This document shows, piece after piece, positions 32,499 to 40,752 of a stretch of 64,000 nucleotides of DNA (positions within the stretch are counted from its first letter, which is position 1; each line of letters starts with the position of its first letter). A model generated the notes under the pieces. That model ran no database searches, was not told where the DNA came from, and was given only the letters and a program-made list of their open reading frames with translations. Source of the stretch: a virus. A program made the position numbers and the translations under genes. The stretch is taken from IMG/VR virus record IMGVR_UViG_3300045912_000261, positions 48,534 to 112,533 of that record; one strand, written 5' to 3'.

Positions 32499-35400
32499 AC
32501 TTCCTGCCAGTCAGCCCGCAAGTGAATCCATCCTACGGAAGGTCTCCAGTGAGTGAAGAGCGACTCGATTGCGACCGTAGCAACCTCCATGCCTCTGGGA
32601 CGCCCCACCCCGGGATTCGCTGGAGGCCAGTAGGCAACCTGCATGTAGTCTTCTGGTAGGACCTGGTTGGACGCCGGGACCCTCCATCCGAGTAGGGACT
32701 GCATCCAGCCTGATAAACTGTCGGCCTGAGGGGCATTAGCCCAGCTGTCCCCGCGCTTGCGTAGAAGCCACTCCCCCTGCAGAGGAAGCAACCCTGGGTG
32801 GACTTCTTCCATGAGGTGAACAAACTCGTGAAGTAGAGTACCCGGCCGAGCGTTCAGGGGGACGACGATCGAATGGGACCTTCCTCGGAAAGGATTCCCT
32901 ATAGCCCCCTTGGAGTAGAACCACCCAGCACCCTTGATGCCTGGCAGCTCTAGCACCACAACATTCTCTCCGGAGTCGTTCAATCTTCTGAGCCAACTCT
33001 TGGGGAGAATGGAAATCTCCCTCAATAGGCGCTGCTGGCCTCTTTCAGCTCCTCTGGCAATATCTACGTCCGTAAGCCCCACATAGCCCCGTAGTTCTGC
33101 GAGCCCCGGATTGTTTCTGATCCAGGGGCCAAAGTGTGCCACTACATCAGCCGTGGGTACGAACGCGTTCAGCCCCTCCTCCGGCAGCCCCAGATCCCTG
33201 TGCTCTTCCAACACTCGCTTTACAGCCTTGTTCTCAATTGTCTTAAGGGCCTCGCGAGCCTTCTTCTCGTCTAGCTTCTGCCTCGCCTTCAATACGGGAT
33301 CCTTAGGGATGCCCTCCGTATCAAGCTTCCTTACCCTCGAGTAGAGCTCCTGGATAGTACCCCACTCAGGAGTACGCCTAAGGGCCATCTCGTAAGCCTG
33401 CCCAACACGTTGTGCTTGCTCTGGAGTACGAATTCCCCTAGCCCGAAGTTGGCTAATGTGGTCCTTCAACTCGCTTGGACTAAGCCTCTCTAGAATCTCC
33501 CACTCACGGTCAGGGTCGTACTGGTAGTCGCTCGGCTCCGGATCGAGAACAGGAGATTCTTCAGGAGGCCTCGGAGAGATGTCCCCTACAGGTGTGAGTG
33601 GAGGCCTAGGGCTTGTAGGACCCGGAGCAGGGTCTGGCGGAGGGGGTTCGACTTCACCCCGGGAGCGAAGCTCAGCATTGACGTCGGCTAGATCGGACTC
33701 AACCCGCTGCCTACCTTCAGGCGTTAGCCTTCTATTCTGGTCGTCCCTCTCTAGAGTACGTCTGAGGTTGTCCCTAATCCTGCGGAGGGACGAAGTGGCA
33801 GCTCGGGCGTACTTGCCTGTTGGTGCAGGAAGTTCGGGCTCGGGAGCCTGCGGAGGCCTAGCCGGAGCCTGTGGTGTAATCGGAGGAGGCGTCTCATCAG
33901 TCCTAGGGGCAGTCTCTGGCGTCCCCGGAGGCTTTGGACCCTGCCGGCGAGTAAGCTCATCCTGGATGCGAGCGATGGTTTCTTCGTTACGATTTCTCTC
34001 AGGCGACCCGGGGCGCTGCCTCGACGCCAGCCTCTGGCGAAAGGCTAGCATTCTACGTAAGGTTGCGTCCGGCTGATCCTCCACCCTGAATGGGGTCCGC
34101 TGAGGGCCCGGCTCCTCCGGCTCAGGTAGCTCAGGTGTGAACTCTGGTGGAGGGGGAGCTTCGGGGCCAGGATCCCGATCGATAATGTCAGGGCCCGGAG
34201 CGCCAGGAGGCGTAGACGTCCTTTGAGGAACGATGGGAGGCGCTTCCCTCTCCCGGGCTAGATGCTGCCTAACGTCCCACGTACTCTTGTTGGACTTGTC
34301 AGCTACCCTCTTAGCGTGAGCTGCCCCTCCGAAAGCTGCAGCGCGCTGTTGGGCAACATTCCCACCAGGGCGTCCGAAGAGGATGAGAGAGTCCCCTTCC
34401 TGAACTGCCTTAGTGTACGCAGTCGTTCCCCTACGGGCGTCTTCCGACAAACTCTTCCACTGGGGGTGCAACAAAGCTGAGCGGTTCCAGGCTGCCTTGT
34501 CGGCCCCCGTACCCTCCTCGGGATCGAAATCAACCTCAATCCACCTCAAGCGGTCGGCCCACTGGGATCGGGAACCTAGAACTCGCGTAAGGTACCGAAT
34601 AGCACTCTGCCGCTGCTGGGGGTTCTGCACGTGGATCTCAGCGCGTCCGTCACCGGCTAGGACGCCGATTACGAACTCCATGTCACCCGTGGTGCCTCCA
34701 GTAACAGCCGTCTTACCCCGCTGGGCTAGCCAATAGCCCACTTTACGGGCGTAGAGCCTGTCCTCAGTAGAGAGCCGCCGGGTTGCAATCAGGGAAACCT
34801 TCTCGGAGGCAGCCGGGACGGCGTCTTCAGGGATGTCAGGCCCACCGATGCGGGCGATTTGATCCCTGACCTGAGGAACATCCGGCGTCTTAGGTGGCTC
34901 TCCTGGGGGAGCAGCAGGAGGTTCAGGACGAATCGTCCGTACGTACTGGCTCATCTCGCCCTTGAGCACCTCTCTTAGGCGAGGAACGTACTTGCGTGCG
35001 ATCTCGTTGTAGGCTTTGCGGGCCTTATTAGGGTCGTGGAAGCCCCTATTGACTCTGCCCTCACGGTTAAAGATATCTAGGGTGTCTGGGTCAAACTTTA
35101 GTTCGACAAGTACCTCACGAAGGGCTCTCTGTTCCTCCGGAGTACCTACACGACCCTGCAGGATGGCACGCAGGCGATCACGCCGAAACTGGGGGTGATT
35201 CCAGTTATCAAGATGTTCAGGACTGTCAATCCGGAGCACCCTGGGGGCCTCAATGTCAACGTTCCCTGAATCGAACTCCTGCCGGCGGGGAGTGCCTCCT
35301 AGCATCAGCATCACCCGCAGCGAGGCCTCATACGGGGGCATTCCCTCGCGGGTCATTGCGTGCATAAGTACCGCCGAGCGTGTGCGATTCTTATCTAGTA

Positions 35401-37552
35401 CAAGGTCGCGGGCATCCGGCGCAGGGGAGGTAAAGCCAACCTGATCAGCCGGTACGAAGCCCTTAAACGGGGGGTATCGGCGAGAGCGGCCGGATAGCTC
35501 CTCGAGCGTCGGTGGATCTGGTCCAGCAAGAGGCTTCTCAGACCGAGTAAGCCACCTCCGGAACTCATCTGCGTCGGTTAGATCACGCTGCATCCGGGAC
35601 AGAAGACGATCTGTACGCTCCTCAAACTCGGAGTCCGTCTCCAGCTGTCCTCTCTGGAGGTTCTCGTCATCCTCATAGAGCTTATTCCAGTCCTCATCGG
35701 CTCGAAGCAGATGACGGCCCGTGTGCGTCATTCCATGCCGGTTGCGGTCCTCGTCATGGAACTCGTAAATTTCGCCCTTAATATCCTCGACGAACTCGCT
35801 TAGGTTGGCTTTGACCTTAGCGTAGTTACGGGCAATAAGCTCCTCTGGCACGGTTCCTGACCGGAAGCGTCGTGCAGTTAGTCGAATGGCCTGCTGCTCG
35901 GAAAAGCCTTCCCAACGCTTCAAGCCCTCAATCGAGACGAACTGGGCAACGGCTGCGGACCGAGCCTTACCCGAGGCAATGGGCGCAATATCAGCCGCCT
36001 TACGAAGCTGCTCCAGACGGCGGCTCCGTAGGAGGTCGCTGATCGTGTTTGCCCGCAGGGCCACATCACGGTCAGGAAACTTGCGGAACTGTGTTTCCAA
36101 GCCCCGATGGATTGCTAGGAGCTGCGGCGTTGGCAGATCCTCGTACATGGCCCTCAAGGCCGTCGTGTCAACAGGCCCCCTACGGCGAATAACCTTTCGA
36201 GGACCTGTAGCGGGAAGCTTATCCGGTACCGGAATCAGTGGGGAAGGAGCTCTAGCGGGACGCCGGGCACTTCGGTGCTGAATCGCCCTTCGGACAGCTG
36301 CTAGTTCGGCCCTATCACGCCTCCGGTGAGCAGGTGTTAGAGCACCGGCTGCTCTGAAGATGATTGTGTCCTCGAGCCTTCGGAGGGCGGCATCGGAAAT
36401 ATCCGAAGCAGCTAGCTTGAGACCCCTACTTTCTACGTACTCCCCATACTCTTTGGTTCCGGCATAGAGGTCTTCAGGAACGGGCTCCAAAGGGAACGGA
36501 ACCTCCTGGGCCGCAGTCTGAGCCTCTCGGCCGGCCTGAGTGGCCCGACGCTCCCTGAGTTTCTCGAAGTCCTCTGAGGGAATAAGAGGCTTTTCCATCT
36601 CCCGAAGACGTTGGCGGGTACGTCCACTCTTAGCCCTCGGAGAACCCAGCCTCTCACGCTCTTTGGTGGCAATAGCCATCTGGAGCGCCTCAATCAGAAT
36701 CCGATTCCTGTTCTCTTCAACCGGATCCGTGAAAGTCTGTGCCTCGACATCCGGGTTATCGGGATCGAAGCCGAAAGCCTTGTTGAGCTCCTTACGGAGG
36801 TCATCCAGGGTAGGAGCTCTCCGAACGGTCTTGCCTCCCATTCGCTCTGTGATGGGAGACCGCAGGATCCGACGACTCTCCCGAGAGACCTCAGCATCGA
36901 ATGCTGTCGTCCCCGGCTGGAAGATGACTGGCTCTGGGGGCGGAGAAGGCTCAAAGGCCGGCTGGGCCGGTTGGCTGGGAGAACGAAGCTCCTGCCTCAG
37001 ACTACGGAGACCCCTCTGAGGCGTAGTTGCCTCCCCGGGAGGCTGGGGAACCCTGCGAGCCAGGTCTCTGGGGGTGGCAGCCTCAGGGCTAGGAGCTCCT
37101 GGAGGACTAGGTGCCCGAGTTGCTTGATGCCCTGCGGGCCTCTCCTCCACGAAGACAGGACGGCCGTTAATCCACGTCCAGAAGCCTCCTAGCTGCCGAA
37201 TCTGCTCCTGCTTACGCCTCTCGTGGTACCAGCGCCTATAGGCCGTGTCGGCGTAGTCCTGAGGCCTCGGAGGAACGAGGTCCGCGTCGGACCCCTTAAC
37301 GCCGGGGCGGCCGCGAACCTGCCCTAGCCTTCCTACACCCCCACCCCCGGAGCCCCGCCCGAGGCCTACGCTAGGTGTGAGCGCTCTACGGGTCCTACGG
37401 GCGCTGGGTGTGACGTCAGGGAGCAGAGCCCTTCTGATGGAGCCTTTAATCCGCCCTTTTAGCCGGCCAGAGAGGCCGCCGCGACGCCCCAGGGGGCGCC
37501 AGCGCTCCTCCAGGTCCGCAACATTATAGGTAGGCCTTAAAGTGTCGCTCAA
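32459..37552 (-). CDS. Giant probable virion/ejected protein with SLOG-like domain and HExxH motif
   Basis: 1697 residues from a TTG (37550-37552) coupled to the upstream stop. Order: basic N-terminus; LGGFWTWINGRPVFV motif (~117-133); TRAPSP repeat linker; helical regions; a Rossmann-like segment (~925-1097) with GYWLAQRGKTAVTGGTTG, MEFVIG and later DSLILFGRPGGN, which resembles SLOG/LOG nucleotide-binding folds; Pro-rich linkers separating ~45-residue helical repeats (LRRM..FRQRL; LRRIRDNLRRTL); and a C-terminal zincin-like HEFVH (1575-1579). Large polyvalent proteins beside portal genes are often packaged and injected. Activity is inferred, not shown. Confidence 0.7.
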   Translation of the reverse strand: MSDTLRPTYNVADLEERWRPLGRRGGLSGRLKGRIKGSIRRALLPDVTPSARRTRRALTPSVGLGRGSGGGGVGRLGQVRGRPGVKGSDADLVPPRPQDYADTAYRRWYHERRKQEQIRQLGGFWTWINGRPVFVEERPAGHQATRAPSPPGAPSPEAATPRDLARRVPQPPGEATTPQRGLRSLRQELRSPSQPAQPAFEPSPPPEPVIFQPGTTAFDAEVSRESRRILRSPITERMGGKTVRRAPTLDDLRKELNKAFGFDPDNPDVEAQTFTDPVEENRNRILIEALQMAIATKERERLGSPRAKSGRTRQRLREMEKPLIPSEDFEKLRERRATQAGREAQTAAQEVPFPLEPVPEDLYAGTKEYGEYVESRGLKLAASDISDAALRRLEDTIIFRAAGALTPAHRRRDRAELAAVRRAIQHRSARRPARAPSPLIPVPDKLPATGPRKVIRRRGPVDTTALRAMYEDLPTPQLLAIHRGLETQFRKFPDRDVALRANTISDLLRSRRLEQLRKAADIAPIASGKARSAAVAQFVSIEGLKRWEGFSEQQAIRLTARRFRSGTVPEELIARNYAKVKANLSEFVEDIKGEIYEFHDEDRNRHGMTHTGRHLLRADEDWNKLYEDDENLQRGQLETDSEFEERTDRLLSRMQRDLTDADEFRRWLTRSEKPLAGPDPPTLEELSGRSRRYPPFKGFVPADQVGFTSPAPDARDLVLDKNRTRSAVLMHAMTREGMPPYEASLRVMLMLGGTPRRQEFDSGNVDIEAPRVLRIDSPEHLDNWNHPQFRRDRLRAILQGRVGTPEEQRALREVLVELKFDPDTLDIFNREGRVNRGFHDPNKARKAYNEIARKYVPRLREVLKGEMSQYVRTIRPEPPAAPPGEPPKTPDVPQVRDQIARIGGPDIPEDAVPAASEKVSLIATRRLSTEDRLYARKVGYWLAQRGKTAVTGGTTGDMEFVIGVLAGDGRAEIHVQNPQQRQSAIRYLTRVLGSRSQWADRLRWIEVDFDPEEGTGADKAAWNRSALLHPQWKSLSEDARRGTTAYTKAVQEGDSLILFGRPGGNVAQQRAAAFGGAAHAKRVADKSNKSTWDVRQHLAREREAPPIVPQRTSTPPGAPGPDIIDRDPGPEAPPPPEFTPELPEPEEPGPQRTPFRVEDQPDATLRRMLAFRQRLASRQRPGSPERNRNEETIARIQDELTRRQGPKPPGTPETAPRTDETPPPITPQAPARPPQAPEPELPAPTGKYARAATSSLRRIRDNLRRTLERDDQNRRLTPEGRQRVESDLADVNAELRSRGEVEPPPPDPAPGPTSPRPPLTPVGDISPRPPEESPVLDPEPSDYQYDPDREWEILERLSPSELKDHISQLRARGIRTPEQAQRVGQAYEMALRRTPEWGTIQELYSRVRKLDTEGIPKDPVLKARQKLDEKKAREALKTIENKAVKRVLEEHRDLGLPEEGLNAFVPTADVVAHFGPWIRNNPGLAELRGYVGLTDVDIARGAERGQQRLLREISILPKSWLRRLNDSGENVVVLELPGIKGAGWFYSKGAIGNPFRGRSHSIVVPLNARPGTLLHEFVHLMEEVHPGLLPLQGEWLLRKRGDSWANAPQADSLSGWMQSLLGWRVPASNQVLPEDYMQVAYWPPANPGVGRPRGMEVATVAIESLFTHWRPSVGWIHLRADWQEVWHLAMGLLGGLE
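37103..37122 (-). repeat. Dispersed repeat copy inside the giant gene
   Basis: ACTCGGGCACCTAGTCCTCC in frame, encoding TRAPSPP just after the NGRPVFV motif. Close in DNA sequence to the copies at 30364 and 44027, which argues for recent spread. Confidence 0.8.
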
Positions 37553-37977
37553 TCTTCATCCTGTACGTTTGCCGGGAAGTCAGCCTGCTCCTGATCCACC
37601 TTTACGGACCAATGCTCAAAGGTGATGCCATCATCCCCTGGGTACGGAACCTGGTGGACGACTCGACCGTAAGCAATATCCTCAGGGATCCCCTCGGGAA
37701 ACGCCATACAGGTACCCGGTTTACGCCAGTTGTGGAGAGCACAGTTTCGGCAAGAAACCTCAGGGGCCTCCTCCCGCATCATCCAGCTGGGAAGCTGATG
37801 CCCTTGAAAGCCTCCGTAGGGAGATGCTCCAAACTGAGGTGGGACGGCCGGCCTGACTTTCTCCTGCACCCTTCTCAGGTGAGGCTTGATAAAAGCACCG
37901 TCGCTGCGTACGTACCCTGGAACAGCCTCGATGTCAACTCGCTCACCTGGGCTCAGAGGCCTCAGAGGCTTAGCCAT
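37549..37977 (-). CDS. Small Cys-containing protein near the portal
   Basis: 142 residues from the ATG at 37977 (GGGAGG at good spacing; a 14-codon longer frame lacks support). The segment CRNCALHNWRKPGTCMAF followed by PEGIPEDIAYG, then H, is a recurrent phage pattern with three close cysteines, probably metal-binding. The stop overlaps the TTG start of the giant gene. Function unknown. Confidence 0.75.
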   Translation of the reverse strand: MAKPLRPLSPGERVDIEAVPGYVRSDGAFIKPHLRRVQEKVRPAVPPQFGASPYGGFQGHQLPSWMMREEAPEVSCRNCALHNWRKPGTCMAFPEGIPEDIAYGRVVHQVPYPGDDGITFEHWSVKVDQEQADFPANVQDED

Positions 37978-38057
37978 GCGCGCCTCCCTGATCCCCCGGA
38001 ATGTCCGAACCGCGGGCATGCCCAGGGAAAAGAACAGGCCTAGGTCTCGCGGAGCGA

Positions 38058-38100
38058 GGGGGCCCGGGGCGGGGTGGGGGTTGGGGGGCGGGGGAGGGGG
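38058..38100 (+). other. G-quadruplex-prone G-run cluster
   Basis: On the plus strand six or more runs of 4-6 G are separated by 1-3 bases between two structural genes. The minus-strand transcript is correspondingly C-rich. It could form a DNA G-quadruplex/i-motif or affect transcription; no gene is present in the 144-bp gap. Confidence 0.6.
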
Positions 38101-38121
38101 CTGGTGCCATCGTGAAAGGCA

Positions 38122-38373
38122 TTATCGTCCTAAGATTCGCTTCTTTTGTTGATCCTTAGCACGAGCAAGACGATCGGAGGCAGTCGGCGGTTTCGAGGCA
38201 GTGATAACGAAGACTGGACGCCCGTTCTTCTGTGTCCAATACCCGCCAAGACGACGAGCCTGCTGGATCTTACGCCGCAGACCTGACTTCTTGGCGCCAA
38301 CAGCATTCGGGCCGACGAGGCGTCTGACGGGTACTTTAAGGCGGAGCGCTGGCTTACGTACGTACTTAGACAC
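38122..38373 (-). CDS. Small basic protein sharing the NGRPVFV motif
   Basis: 83 residues from a GTG (38371-38373), AGGAG at 8-nt spacing inside the portal end. Very basic. Residues ~42-56 read LGGYWTQKNGRPVFV, almost identical to the N-terminal motif of the giant protein. The two may bind the same partner or share a head-targeting signal. Confidence 0.7.
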   Translation of the reverse strand: MSKYVRKPALRLKVPVRRLVGPNAVGAKKSGLRRKIQQARRLGGYWTQKNGRPVFVITASKPPTASDRLARAKDQQKKRILGR

Positions 38374-40489
38374 CGCCGTTGCTCCTGAACCGTTCTTCTG
38401 CGATGGCCCGACGTAAGGCCTCCACAGCGGCAGCATCCTCCTGCCCCATAGTCACGCCCGTGTGGGCTCCTGGGAAAGGCTGCTGTGTGGTAAGCCGCTC
38501 GGGGGCCCCCGCAAAGGGGCCTGCGATGCCGAGGCCTCCGGTACCCACAGCTGCCCCTGCCGTGGGGTTGGCAGGATTAGGTGCCGGGCCGACTGCCGAC
38601 CCAGGTGCCCCTGGTGCTCCGGGGGCTCCTGGTGGGAGACCGGGTACCATACCTGCTCCAGGTTCCATACCGGGCTGCTGAGGCTGCTGGTTCTCGATGC
38701 CTTCGGGGTAGACCTGCCGAACAACGGCATCTGGGTCGGGGTAGCCGAGCCACAAGAGAACCTGCTGGAGGGTGAGGCGCTTGAGCGGGACGTCCGTAGC
38801 GAACGGATCCAGGCGGGCCATTGTGTTGGTGAGCGAGGCAACCAGCTCGGGGATCGAACGCTGCATGATGTTGGGCATCTCGACGTAGAAGGTTCGGTCG
38901 ATCTGCTCTGGCAGCGCTCCATCATCAATTGCCTTGTCGATGCAGAAGTCGATCACCTTGGTGACCATCTGCTCGAATAGCTCCTGCCTCGCCTCCATCA
39001 TCTTCAGGACGGGCTGCTCCATGGCCGTAGCGTTCGCTAGGTTGGCGCTCCCCTTGTCCCCGAGATAATGGATGGGGAGTCCTAGGGCGACACCAACCTG
39101 CCCACGCAGCATCTGGGCGTCTTGCTCGGCCTCTCCAGCACCTGATGTGGTCTTGAACTGCTCCAGGTTCTCGTTCTGGTTCTCAGTCAGAACCGACCCA
39201 GGGGCAGGAGGCGCGACGGGGTCGAAGTCGGCCGGGAGGCCTGTACGGCCCATGCCAGAGACCATCCTCTGGGCAGCCTGTACAACTGCCTGGGAACCTC
39301 CCTTCACCTTCTTACGGAAGATGAACGTGGCTAGAGCGCGAAGGAGGGTCAGCCTCCAGGTGAAGAAATCGTTGAGGGCCCGTGCCCAGCGGACAGCACG
39401 CCAAAGTTCAGAGTTCCCCCGCAGCTGGAAGCTGTGCCTGTTGACCATGATGTGGAGAATCTTGCCCTCACCCATTTTGGACTGGGGAGGACTACTTTGG
39501 TCAGGCTCAGGCGGATAGAAGAGGTCCTCGTAGTACCTGGTGATTCTCTCCTGTGGCCCTGCAAAGGCCCACGATCCGTCACCAGTATAGTCGTACTTCT
39601 TCTTGACGATCACCCTCTTGTAGTACCGAGGCTTAGCCGCGTTCTCCTCGTCGGGAATGACGTCCTCGATCTCGTTGGGGTGAATCTGCCCCAACTTGAC
39701 AGCCGAGGGGGGAGGAGGTGGCTCCGGCTTCTGCTTCTCTCCAGGCTTCGGCGGCTCAGCCTCCGGCTCCTCAATCTCAGGCTCTGGCATCCTTCCGGTG
39801 AGGTCTGGGTCCTCGCTGGGAGGGAGCAGTGCCTGCATGGTAGGATTAGGTGCCGAGCCGTTTGGTCCCGAGCCGTTGGGTGCTCCGTTAGATGAGCTGG
39901 GGAGGCCGATCTCCTCTTCGTCTTCGGGTGGGGCGAGGTCATCAGGGGACCACTCACCCTGATCAAACAGCACGAGGAAGAGCTCGCCGAAGAGAGTGAG
40001 CTCAGTGCCCTTGCAAACTTGTGCTTCGTACGAAGTGAGGATCAGCTTGTTGTCCGGGTCCTCCCAGAACGACCTGATGAGTCGCTGGATCCTCTTGTCT
40101 AGAGCTCGCGGCATTGGAAGACCACGGCCCCAGACGTACTCGTTCATTGTGTCGACGCCGCGACCTGCAACAGGATCTTCCCGCCAGATCTTCTCAGCCT
40201 GCTCGTTCCTTGCGCGGCGGGCCTTAGGCGTCATGTCTAGGGAATCAAGGAGACCGGTTCGCTGCGCAGAGATGAGGTCCCAGGAGAAGTCTTCCTGGAG
40301 CGTCTCCCGCATCATAAGCTCGGCCTGGGCGTCGGAGATACTCTCCGTCAGGTCCAGAATCCGGTCGCGGAGCTCAGCCGATGTGGTCTCCTCCAAACTA
40401 TCTACCCTCTCCTCGATGGTAGGACTGGGTGCCGAGTTGGCTGCGTTGGCCGACTCAGCTGGCTCACGGAAGAAGTCTAGGAGGCCCAT
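38366..40489 (-). CDS. Portal protein
   Basis: 707 residues, large for the family. The core (DPVAGRGVDTMNEYVWGRG; HFMVNRHSFQLRG-like HIMVNRHSFQLRG; ALGLPIHYLGDKGSANLANA) is that of phage portal proteins forming the dodecameric ring for DNA passage. Acidic/proline-rich inserts (~195-275) and a Pro/Gly-rich C-terminus carry three dispersed repeat copies encoding SAPSPT, SAPNPT and PAPNP. It follows the terminase with one small gene between. Confidence 0.9.
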   Translation of the reverse strand: MGLLDFFREPAESANAANSAPSPTIEERVDSLEETTSAELRDRILDLTESISDAQAELMMRETLQEDFSWDLISAQRTGLLDSLDMTPKARRARNEQAEKIWREDPVAGRGVDTMNEYVWGRGLPMPRALDKRIQRLIRSFWEDPDNKLILTSYEAQVCKGTELTLFGELFLVLFDQGEWSPDDLAPPEDEEEIGLPSSSNGAPNGSGPNGSAPNPTMQALLPPSEDPDLTGRMPEPEIEEPEAEPPKPGEKQKPEPPPPPSAVKLGQIHPNEIEDVIPDEENAAKPRYYKRVIVKKKYDYTGDGSWAFAGPQERITRYYEDLFYPPEPDQSSPPQSKMGEGKILHIMVNRHSFQLRGNSELWRAVRWARALNDFFTWRLTLLRALATFIFRKKVKGGSQAVVQAAQRMVSGMGRTGLPADFDPVAPPAPGSVLTENQNENLEQFKTTSGAGEAEQDAQMLRGQVGVALGLPIHYLGDKGSANLANATAMEQPVLKMMEARQELFEQMVTKVIDFCIDKAIDDGALPEQIDRTFYVEMPNIMQRSIPELVASLTNTMARLDPFATDVPLKRLTLQQVLLWLGYPDPDAVVRQVYPEGIENQQPQQPGMEPGAGMVPGLPPGAPGAPGAPGSAVGPAPNPANPTAGAAVGTGGLGIAGPFAGAPERLTTQQPFPGAHTGVTMGQEDAAAVEALRRAIAEERFRSNGGV
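38572..38592 (-). repeat. Dispersed repeat copy inside portal gene (C-terminal)
   Basis: GGCCCGGCACCTAATCCTGCC variant in frame encoding PAPNPA in the Pro/Gly-rich tail. It is diverged from the consensus at a few bases. Confidence 0.6.
39841..39880 (-). repeat. Dispersed repeat pair inside portal gene (middle)
   Basis: One good copy (39841-39860, GGCACCTAATCCTACC) preceded in the coding sense by a degenerate one, together encoding NGAPNG.. and NGSAPNPT. They sit in a disordered insert. Confidence 0.65.
40420..40440 (-). repeat. Dispersed repeat copy inside portal gene (N-terminal)
   Basis: AACTCGGCACCCAGTCCTACC in frame encodes NSAPSPT at about residues 19-25, just after the first helix. 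It is the short GGCACC variant. Confidence 0.7.
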
Positions 40490-40747
40490 CTAGAGTTCCT
40501 CTCGGGGGTTGTCGGCACGCCAAGTGGGACATCCGTCATAGTCCCGGGTGCAGCGCCCGAAGTAGGTGTTCGGAGAATTGCGGGCTTCAATGAGATGCCC
40601 TTCGATCCGGCAGAGGCATACATGCCGCGATACCTGTAGACCTGCAGGACATCTCACGGGAGGATCGAGAAGCTCCTGAGATCGATGTTCCTCTACGAAC
40701 CGGCGGAGATCGACGTCGTCGCGGTCGAGAATCTTGGAGAGTCCCAT
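40490..40747 (-). CDS. Small Cys/His-rich protein
   Basis: 85 residues, ATG at 40747. Four or five Cys (RCPAGLQVSRHVCLCR; GRCTRDYDGCPTW) and His suggest zinc binding. Lies between terminase and portal. Family not recognised. Confidence 0.7.
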   Translation of the reverse strand: MGLSKILDRDDVDLRRFVEEHRSQELLDPPVRCPAGLQVSRHVCLCRIEGHLIEARNSPNTYFGRCTRDYDGCPTWRADNPREEL

Positions 40748-40752
40748 ATCGG

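Noticed and set aside
36225-36260. ARAPSP peptide in the giant protein as another repeat copy
   Set aside because: The peptide resembles the repeat product but the DNA does not match the repeat beyond a few bases.
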